Source: Burkholderia sp052045245 (lineage in GTDB: Bacteria; Pseudomonadota; Gammaproteobacteria; Burkholderiales; Burkholderiaceae). Taken from it: 64,000 nt of DNA. The notes beneath the pieces were generated by a model. It was not told the origin of the DNA and did no database searches. It saw nothing but the letters and a program-made list of their open reading frames with translations. This document shows, piece by piece, positions 58,139 to 64,000 of the stretch. Position numbers and translations under genes: made by a program. Where the stretch lies: the NCBI RefSeq assembly GCF_052045245.1, contig NZ_JBQEON010000040.1, forward strand, positions 1 to 64,000. Direction: 5' to 3'. Position 1 is the first letter of the stretch; the number at the start of each line of letters is the position of its first letter.

Positions 58139-58156
58139 GCCGGCGGCGCCGCCGGC
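58139..58156. repeat. Perfect GC palindrome in the pyrH leader
   Basis: GCCGGCGGCGCCGCCGGC, an 18-base perfect palindrome in the 156-base spacer between tsf and pyrH. It could fold into a stable stem in the pyrH leader. No U-run follows. Confidence 0.6.
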
Positions 58157-58197
58157 CGCGGCGGAGCGGACGCCCGCCGCGGATACTGCCTGACTGC

Positions 58198-59079
58198 TTA
58201 CTGCTGCTTTGCTGCTGCGACTTGCGCGGCCACTTCGGCGGCGAAGTCGTCCTGGCGCTTCTCGATGCCTTCGCCGACGACGAACAGCGCGAACTTCTGC
58301 ACCGCCGCATTCGCTGCCTTCAGCATCTGCTCGATCGTCTGCTTGTCGTTCTTCACGAACGTCTGGTTCAGCAGCGACACTTCCTTCAGGTACTTCTGGA
58401 CGCTGCCGTCGACCATCTTCGCGACGATTTCAGCCGGCTTGCCCGATTCGGCAGCCTTCTGCTCGGCGACGCGACGTTCCGTCTCGATCAGTTCCGCCGG
58501 CACGTCGGCCGACGACAGGGCGACCGGCTTCATCGCGGCGATGTGCATCGCGACGTCCTTGCCGACCTGCTCTTCAGCGCCCGTGTACTCGACGATCACG
58601 CCGATGCGTGCGCCGTGCAGGTACGTGGCGATCTTGTTCGCGGTTTCGAAACGGACGAAACGACGGATCGACACGTTCTCGCCGATCTTGCCGACCAGTG
58701 CCAGGCGCACTGCGTCGACCGTCGAGCCTTCGAGCGGCAGCGCCGACAGCGCAGCCACGTCGGCCGGGTTTTGCGTTGCAACGAGTTCCGCAACCGTCTT
58801 CGAGAATGCGAGGAAGTCGTCGTTCTTCGCGACGAAGTCGGTTTCGCAGTTCAGTTCGACGAGCGAACCTGCATTGCCGCCGACGAACGATGCGACGACG
58901 CCTTCTGCCGTCACGCGCGATGCCGCCTTGCTCGCCTTGTTGCCGAGCTTGACGCGCAGCAGCTCTTCAGCCTTGGCCAGGTCGCCGTCGGCTTCCGTCA
59001 ACGCCTTCTTGCACTCCATCATCGGTGCGTCGGTCTTTGCGCGCAGTTCTGCCACCATGCTTGCGGTAATTGCCGCCAT
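58198..59079 (-). CDS. tsf: Elongation factor Ts
   Basis: 293 residues. Nucleotide exchange factor for EF-Tu. MAAITASMVAELRAKTDAPMMECKKALTEADGDLAKAEELLRVK is the N-terminal UBA-like unit, followed by the SVxxFVGGNAGSLVELNCETDFVAKNDDF core and the dimer domain. Two adjacent ATGs (59082 and 59079); the second is taken because it has better spacing from AGGAG. Confidence 0.97.
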   Translation of the reverse strand: MAAITASMVAELRAKTDAPMMECKKALTEADGDLAKAEELLRVKLGNKASKAASRVTAEGVVASFVGGNAGSLVELNCETDFVAKNDDFLAFSKTVAELVATQNPADVAALSALPLEGSTVDAVRLALVGKIGENVSIRRFVRFETANKIATYLHGARIGVIVEYTGAEEQVGKDVAMHIAAMKPVALSSADVPAELIETERRVAEQKAAESGKPAEIVAKMVDGSVQKYLKEVSLLNQTFVKNDKQTIEQMLKAANAAVQKFALFVVGEGIEKRQDDFAAEVAAQVAAAKQQ

Positions 59080-59192
59080 CATTCGCTCCTTGAGTCTGTA
59101 TTCACAACGCCGCCCGCTTGGACGCGAACGGCCGAAAATCGTTTCCGGACCCGCGCCGATTCGGCGCGATCAGGTCCGGCGCACAAGCTTAA

Positions 59193-59223
59193 AAAAAGGG
59201 GGCCTGTTGAGAGCCCCCTTTTT
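59193..59223 (-). terminator. rpsB-tsf intergenic terminator/attenuator
   Basis: AAAAAGGGGGC (59193-59203) pairs with GCCCCCTTTTT (59213-59223); on the minus strand it forms a stem followed by a T-run. It lies between rpsB and tsf. In E. coli the same position has a partial terminator that lowers tsf relative to rpsB transcripts. Confidence 0.85.
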
Positions 59224-59241
59224 GCGCCGGCTCGGGGCCAG

Positions 59242-59982
59242 TTACGCGTTTTCCTCGACGTACTCGTCGTCGCCGCGTGCGGCCTGGACCACTTCGTTGA
59301 CCGCGTTCGCACGGCCTTCCAGGATCGCGTCGGCCACGCCTTCAGCGTACAGCGCGACTGCCTTGCTCGAGTCGTCGTTGCCCGGGATCACGTAGTCCAC
59401 ACCTTCCGGCGAGTGGTTCGTATCGACCACGGCGATGACCGGCACGCCCAGCTTGTTCGCTTCCGTGACGGCGATCTTGTGGTAGCCGACGTCGACGACG
59501 AAGATTGCGTCCGGAATGCCGCCCATGTCCTTCACGCCGCCGATCGACTTCTGCAGCTTGGCGATTTCGCGTTCGAACAGCAGCGCTTCCTTCTTGCTCA
59601 TCTTCTCGAGCTCGCCTGCCTCGACTGCCGTTTCCATGTCCTTCAGGCGCTTGATCGACACCTTCAGCGTCTTGAAGTTGGTCATCATGCCGCCGAGCCA
59701 GCGTGCGTTGACGTACGGCATGCCCGCACGTTGCGCTTCCTGGGCGATCGTGTCACGCGACTGGCGCTTCGTGCCGACGAACAGGATCGTGCCGCGGTTC
59801 GCTGCCAGCTGGCGCACGTACTTCTGTGCGTCCGTGAACATCGGCAGCGTCTTTTCGAGGTTGATGATGTGAATCTTGTTGCGGTGACCGAAAATGAACG
59901 GAGCCATCTTCGGGTTCCAGAAGCGCGTCTGGTGACCGAAGTGGACACCCGCTTCCAGCATTTGGCGCATCGTAACTGCCAT
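59242..59982 (-). CDS. rpsB: 30S ribosomal protein S2
   Basis: 246 residues. MAVTMRQMLEAGVHFGHQTRFWNPKMAPFIFGHRNKIHIINLEKT and PDAIFVVDVGYHKIAVTEANKLGVPVIAVVDTNHSPEGVDYVIPGNDDS are the two S2 signatures. Typical length. First gene of the long minus-strand cluster reading down to trmH. Confidence 0.98.
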   Translation of the reverse strand: MAVTMRQMLEAGVHFGHQTRFWNPKMAPFIFGHRNKIHIINLEKTLPMFTDAQKYVRQLAANRGTILFVGTKRQSRDTIAQEAQRAGMPYVNARWLGGMMTNFKTLKVSIKRLKDMETAVEAGELEKMSKKEALLFEREIAKLQKSIGGVKDMGGIPDAIFVVDVGYHKIAVTEANKLGVPVIAVVDTNHSPEGVDYVIPGNDDSSKAVALYAEGVADAILEGRANAVNEVVQAARGDDEYVEENA

Positions 59983-60360
59983 GTGAATTCTCCACGAGGG
60001 TTGGGTCTTAAGCCGGCTGCCGTACCGCCGCGCGAACGTGCCCCGAAGGACCGTCGTTCCGCGCGGCCGGCACCCTGGTTGCGCCGGCTTGCGATTCGAC
60101 ACGTGCAAAACGCCCGTGCCGCAAGCCTTTCATCAGCCATGCCGCCCCAAGACGGGGCATGTTCGGCATTTGGACGTCGACTTAGCCAAAGAGTATAGCA
60201 CGCCGATTTGTCGCCCCTCAAGTCGCCCGCCACTTTCGCTTGCCGCGCGGCAGGCGGCCGGACAATCCGCGAAAACCCGCATCCACACGCAGGCAGGGGC
60301 TGCGAGGCCCGCCATAAGGTGCGATAATCCGTCAATTCACCGCATTCCAGGCATACCTCG
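59983..60360. other. Divergent rpsB/map region with a long rpsB leader
   Basis: 378 bases without a gene. The rpsB promoter is at 60192-60221, leaving a leader of about 200 bases before rpsB. It can form a stem CATGCCCC...GGGGC-GG-CATG (about 60137-60160) and longer GC stems nearer the start. S2 represses its own mRNA in E. coli through the leader; the leader here may do the same. The map side has GATAAT at about 60323-60328 with no good -35. Confidence 0.6.
60192..60221 (-). promoter_or_regulatory. rpsB promoter
   Basis: On the minus strand: TTGAGG (60221-60216), an 18-base spacer and TATACT (60197-60192, 5 of 6). It reads toward rpsB; about 210 bases of leader follow. Confidence 0.65.
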
Positions 60361-61176
60361 ATGGCTATCACGCTCAAAAACGAACACGACATCGCCGAGA
60401 TGCGCGTCGCCTGCCGTCTCGCGAGCGAAGTGCTCGACTTCATCACGCCGCACGTCGTCGCGGGCGTCACGACCGCCGAGCTCGACCGGCTCTGTCACGA
60501 ATTCATGCTCAACGAGCAGGGCACGGTCCCCGCGCCGCTGAATTACCAGCCGCCCGGCTATCCGCCGTATCCGAAGGCCACCTGCATCTCGGTCAACGAC
60601 GTGATCTGCCACGGCATTCCGGGCGAGAAGGTGATCAAGAACGGCGACGCGCTGAACATCGACATCACCGTGATCAAGAACGGCTACTTCGGCGACACCA
60701 GCCGGATGTTCATCGTCGGCGAGGGCTCGATCCTTGCGAAGCGCCTCGTGCAGACCACCTACGAGTGCATGTGGCTCGGCATCGACCAGGTCAAGCCCGG
60801 CGCGCACCTCGGCGACATCGGCTACGCGATCCAGAAACATGCGGAAGCGCAGGGCTACAGCGTCGTGCGCGAATACTGCGGCCACGGCATCGGCACGGTG
60901 TTCCACGAAGATCCGCAGGTCGTCCACTACGGGCGTCCCGGCACCGGCATCGAACTGAAGGCCGGGATGATCTTCACGATCGAGCCGATGATCAACGCCG
61001 GCAAGCGCGACATCCGCACGATGCCCGACCAGTGGACGGTCAAGACCCGCGATCGCAGCCTGTCCGCGCAATGGGAGCACACGGTGCTCGTCACCGAGAC
61101 GGGCTACGAAGTGCTGACCGTGTCGGCCGGCACGCCGGCGCGCCCGGTGTTCGCGCAACCGGCCGCCGCGGTCTGA
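60361..61176 (+). CDS. map: Methionine aminopeptidase, type I
   Basis: 271 residues. Removes N-terminal Met from nascent proteins. Dinuclear metal ligands: Asp in NIDITVIKNGYFGDTSRMF (two Asp), His in CGHGIGTVFHEDPQV, Glu in FTIEPMINAGK and Glu in SAQWEHTVLVTE. Intact pita-bread fold. Directly followed by glnD (50 bases). Confidence 0.98.
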   Translation: MAITLKNEHDIAEMRVACRLASEVLDFITPHVVAGVTTAELDRLCHEFMLNEQGTVPAPLNYQPPGYPPYPKATCISVNDVICHGIPGEKVIKNGDALNIDITVIKNGYFGDTSRMFIVGEGSILAKRLVQTTYECMWLGIDQVKPGAHLGDIGYAIQKHAEAQGYSVVREYCGHGIGTVFHEDPQVVHYGRPGTGIELKAGMIFTIEPMINAGKRDIRTMPDQWTVKTRDRSLSAQWEHTVLVTETGYEVLTVSAGTPARPVFAQPAAAV

Positions 61177-61226
61177 GCGCCGTCGCGCCAGCCTGCCCCA
61201 CCCGCCCCTGACCTGAACGGCCGCCC

Positions 61227-63803
61227 ATGAGCGCTCACGCCGCCCCCTCGCCCGAAGCGCTGTCGCGGCGCGCCGAATTCAAGGCCGCCAAGATCGACAT
61301 GCTCGAGCGCTTTCGCCGCGCGACGAACGTCGCGTCGCTGATGCACGCGTTGTCGAAACTCACCGACGAAGCGCTCAAGCGCGTGTGGGAAGAATGCGGG
61401 CTGCCGGCGACACTCGCGCTCGTCGCCGTCGGCGGCTACGGGCGCGGCGAGCTCGCGCCCCACTCCGACGTCGACATCCTCGTGCTGCTGCCCGACACGC
61501 ACGACCCGGCGCTCGACGCGCGCATCGAGCGCTTCATCGGCATGGCATGGGATCTCGGCCTCGAGATCGGCAGCAGCGTGCGCACGGTCGCGCAATGCAT
61601 CGAGGAAGCGTCGCAGGACGTCACCGTGCAGACCTCGCTGCTCGAGGCACGCCGCATCGTCGGCAGCACCGCGCTGTTCGAGCGTTTCACGGTGCGCTAT
61701 CACGAGGCGCTCGACGCGCGCGCATTCTTCACCGCGAAGGTGCTCGAGATGCGCCAGCGCCACGCGAAGTTCCAGGACACGCCCTACAGCCTGGAGCCGA
61801 ACGTGAAGGAAAGCCCCGGCGGGCTGCGCGACCTGCAGACGATCCTGTGGATCGCGCGCGCGGCCGGCTTCGGCAGCAGCTGGCACGAACTCGATACGCG
61901 CGGGCTCATCACCGAGCGCGAGGCGCGTGAGCTGCGCCGCAACGAAGGATTCCTGAAGACGCTGCGCGCGCGGCTGCACGTGATTGCCGGCCGCCGTCAG
62001 GACATGCTCGTGTTCGACCTGCAGACGCAGGCGGCCGAGAGCTTCGGCTACCGGCCGACGCAGGCCAAGCGAGCAAGCGAGCAGCTGATGCGCCGCTACT
62101 ACTGGGCGGCGAAGGCCGTCACGCAGCTCGCCACGATCCTGATCCAGAACATCGAGGCGCAGCTGTTCCCCGCGACGAGCGGCATCACGCGCGTGCTGTC
62201 GCCCGATCGCTTCGTCGAGAAGCAGGGCATGCTCGAGATCGTCGACGACGGCGTGTTCGAACGCCACCCCGACGCGATCCTCGAAGCGTTCGTGCTGTAT
62301 GAGACGACCCGTGGCGTGAAGGGCCTGTCCGCCCGCACGCTGCGCGCGCTGTACAACTCGCGCGAGATCATGAACAACACGTGGCGGCGCGATCCGCAGA
62401 ACCGCCGCACGTTCATGCAGATCCTGCAGCAGCCCGAGGGCATCACGCATGCGTTCCGGCTGATGAACCAGACGAGCGTGCTCGGCCGCTACCTGCTGAA
62501 TTTCCGCCGCATCGTCGGCCAGATGCAGCACGACCTGTATCACGTGTACACGGTCGACCAGCACATCCTGATGGTGTTGCGCAACATCCGCCGCTTCGCG
62601 GTGGCCGAGCATGCGCACGAGTACCCGTTCTGCAGCCAGCTGATCGGCAATTTCGAGCGCCCGTGGGTGCTGTATGTCGCGGCGCTGTTCCACGACATCG
62701 CGAAAGGCCGCGGCGGCGATCACTCGACGCTCGGGATGGCCGACGCGCGGCGCTTCTGCCGCGAGCACGGGATCGCCGGCGACGACGCGGCGCTGATCGT
62801 GTGGCTCGTCCAGCACCACCTGACGATGAGCCAGGTCGCACAGAAGCAGGACACGAGCGATCCGGAAGTCATCAAGCGCTTCGCCGAAGTCGTCGGCAAC
62901 GAACGGCACCTGACCGCGCTCTACCTGCTGACCGTCGCCGATATCCGCGGCACGAGCCCGAAGGTGTGGAACACGTGGAAGGGCAAGCTGCTCGAGGACC
63001 TATACCGCATCACGCTCGCCGTGCTCGGCGGCGCCAACCCCGACGCGCATTCGGAACTGAAGTCGCGTCAGGAGCAGGCGCTCGCGCTGCTGCGCCTCGA
63101 GACGGTGCCCGACGACGCGCACCGCGCATTGTGGAATCAGCTCGACGTCGGCTTCTTCCTGCGTCACGACGCGGCCGACATCGCATGGCAGACGCGCGTG
63201 CTGTACCGGCACGTGAATGCCGAAACCGCGATCGTGCGTGCGCGGCCATCGCCGATCGGCGACGCGCTGCAGGTGCTCGTCTACGTGAAGGACCGCCCCG
63301 ACCTGTTCGCGGGCATCTGCGCGTACTTCGACCGCAACGGGCTGTCGGTGCTCGATGCACGCGTGAGCACGACGCGGCACGGCTATGCGCTCGACAACTT
63401 CATCGTCACGCAGACCGAACGCGACGTGCGCTACCGCGACATCGCGAATCTCGTCGAACAGCAACTCGCGACGCGCCTGGCCGATACCGCGTCGCTGCCG
63501 GAACCGTCCAAGGGCCGCCTGTCGCGGCTGTCCCGGACGTTTCCGATCACGCCGCGCGTCGACCTCCGGGCCGACGAGCGCGGCCAGTATTACATCCTGT
63601 CCGTGTCCGCCAACGACCGGCCGGGCCTTCTCTATTCGATCGCGCGCGTGCTGGCCGAGCATCGGATCGGCGTCCATGCGGCGCGGATCAATACGCTCGG
63701 CGAACGCGTCGAGGACATCTTTCTGCTTGCGGGTGCCGGCCTGTCCGACAACCGCCTGCAGATCCAGCTCGAAACCGAATTGCTGCGCGCGATCGCAGTC
63801 TGA
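61227..63803 (+). CDS. glnD: PII uridylyltransferase/uridylyl-removing enzyme
   Basis: 858 residues. Senses glutamine and modifies or demodifies PII (GlnB/GlnK), setting nitrogen status. Nucleotidyltransferase domain with GGYGRGELAPHSDVDILVLL (G-x-D-x-D, about 71-90). Uridylyl-removing HD domain with the HD of LFHDIAKGRGGDHSTLGMADA and HH of WLVQHHLTMS. Two C-terminal ACT domains follow (about 680-755 and 788-855, VYVKDRPDLFAGICAYFDRNGLSVLDARV and VSANDRPGLLYSIARVLAEHRIGVHAARIN). All catalytic motifs are intact. Nitrogen control links it conceptually to the purine block, though the genes are far apart. Confidence 0.97.
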   Translation: MSAHAAPSPEALSRRAEFKAAKIDMLERFRRATNVASLMHALSKLTDEALKRVWEECGLPATLALVAVGGYGRGELAPHSDVDILVLLPDTHDPALDARIERFIGMAWDLGLEIGSSVRTVAQCIEEASQDVTVQTSLLEARRIVGSTALFERFTVRYHEALDARAFFTAKVLEMRQRHAKFQDTPYSLEPNVKESPGGLRDLQTILWIARAAGFGSSWHELDTRGLITEREARELRRNEGFLKTLRARLHVIAGRRQDMLVFDLQTQAAESFGYRPTQAKRASEQLMRRYYWAAKAVTQLATILIQNIEAQLFPATSGITRVLSPDRFVEKQGMLEIVDDGVFERHPDAILEAFVLYETTRGVKGLSARTLRALYNSREIMNNTWRRDPQNRRTFMQILQQPEGITHAFRLMNQTSVLGRYLLNFRRIVGQMQHDLYHVYTVDQHILMVLRNIRRFAVAEHAHEYPFCSQLIGNFERPWVLYVAALFHDIAKGRGGDHSTLGMADARRFCREHGIAGDDAALIVWLVQHHLTMSQVAQKQDTSDPEVIKRFAEVVGNERHLTALYLLTVADIRGTSPKVWNTWKGKLLEDLYRITLAVLGGANPDAHSELKSRQEQALALLRLETVPDDAHRALWNQLDVGFFLRHDAADIAWQTRVLYRHVNAETAIVRARPSPIGDALQVLVYVKDRPDLFAGICAYFDRNGLSVLDARVSTTRHGYALDNFIVTQTERDVRYRDIANLVEQQLATRLADTASLPEPSKGRLSRLSRTFPITPRVDLRADERGQYYILSVSANDRPGLLYSIARVLAEHRIGVHAARINTLGERVEDIFLLAGAGLSDNRLQIQLETELLRAIAV

Positions 63804-63819
63804 ATGAATCCCAGCGTTT

Positions 63820-64000
63820 ATGCGCACCAAATTAACCGTCAAGAATCCGAAGCCGGCGTCGCCGACCCGCGCCCCTGTCCGCTCCGGCAGCCTCGTCGCC
63901 CGCAAGGCGGTGCGCCCTGCGGCACCGCCCGCCGGGGACAAGCCAGCCCGCCCGAAGCAGGCGCCCGCGGCGGCCGGCGAACGCGCGTTCAAGCCGCGCG
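63820..64000 (+). CDS. Start of a basic Ala/Pro/Lys-rich protein, possibly an rRNA pseudouridine synthase
   Basis: 60 codons from ATG 63820 to the window edge without a stop: MRTKLTVKNPKPASPTRAPV and then an Ala/Pro/Arg/Lys-rich low-complexity run. Such tails precede the S4-like and catalytic domains of RluB/RsuA-type pseudouridine synthases in Burkholderia, and a pseudouridine synthase is plausible after glnD, but no domain is visible inside the window. Seventeen bases after the glnD stop, so probably co-transcribed. Confidence 0.45.
   Translation, partial: MRTKLTVKNPKPASPTRAPVRSGSLVARKAVRPAAPPAGDKPARPKQAPAAAGERAFKPR

Noticed and set aside
1..64000. CRISPR arrays, insertion sequences, prophage, rRNA or tRNA genes
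   Set aside because: No regularly spaced repeats, transposase-like proteins, terminal inverted repeats or RNA-gene signatures were seen.

Overview
The window looks like chromosome 1 of a Burkholderia cepacia complex species or a close relative. It has very high GC, dense short-spaced genes, and the betaproteobacterial order rpsB-tsf-pyrH-frr-uppS-cdsA-dxr-rseP-bamA-skp-lpxD-fabZ-lpxA-lpxB-rnhB-trmH. The genus is inferred from protein similarity and gene order read by eye; no search was run. I see no rRNA, tRNA, CRISPR array, insertion sequence or prophage.

Layout. 1-4.7 kb: 5' part of a class A penicillin-binding protein, a PspA-like protein paired with a membrane TPR protein, the MscL channel and a small unknown protein. 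4.7-18 kb: a nitrogen-scavenging block for purines and ureides. It holds a tartronate-semialdehyde-reductase-like enzyme, dodecin, a LysR regulator, an 8-oxoguanine-type deaminase, and then the full urate route: PuuD (urate to hydroxyisourate), UraH, UraD (to allantoin), PuuE (to allantoate), Alc (to ureidoglycolate) and AllA (to glyoxylate). A racemase, an NCS1 permease and a GntR regulator belong to the same block. The GntR gene heads the minus-strand run, and two copies of a TTGTCAACAA operator cover the -35 boxes of its likely promoters. 18-21 kb: LD-carboxypeptidase, TadA with a DUF1992 protein, and a truncated MFS transporter.

21.1-28.4 kb: the most unusual region, an eight-gene co-directional operon. 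It encodes a GntR/UTRA regulator, an AprA-like FAD protein, an AprB-like 2[4Fe-4S] ferredoxin, an SsuABC/TauABC-type importer whose binding protein has an extra C-terminal domain, a HEAT-repeat protein and a DUF971 zinc-site protein. The reading offered here is import of a small (possibly sulfur) compound coupled to an AprAB-like flavoprotein/ferredoxin reaction, with two accessory proteins. I know of no described function for this set.

28.6-44 kb: guaA and guaB with a membrane protein between them, DUF2182 and DUF899 proteins, an odd HTH protein, a beta-propeller protein, an EamA transporter, ratB-ratA beside smpB, an SPFH/NfeD pair, and divergent ppsA/ppsR with a duplicated 13-bp palindromic site between them. 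44-60 kb: the minus-strand envelope, lipid A and translation cluster from trmH back to rpsB. 60-64 kb: map, glnD and the start of a basic low-complexity protein, possibly a pseudouridine synthase.
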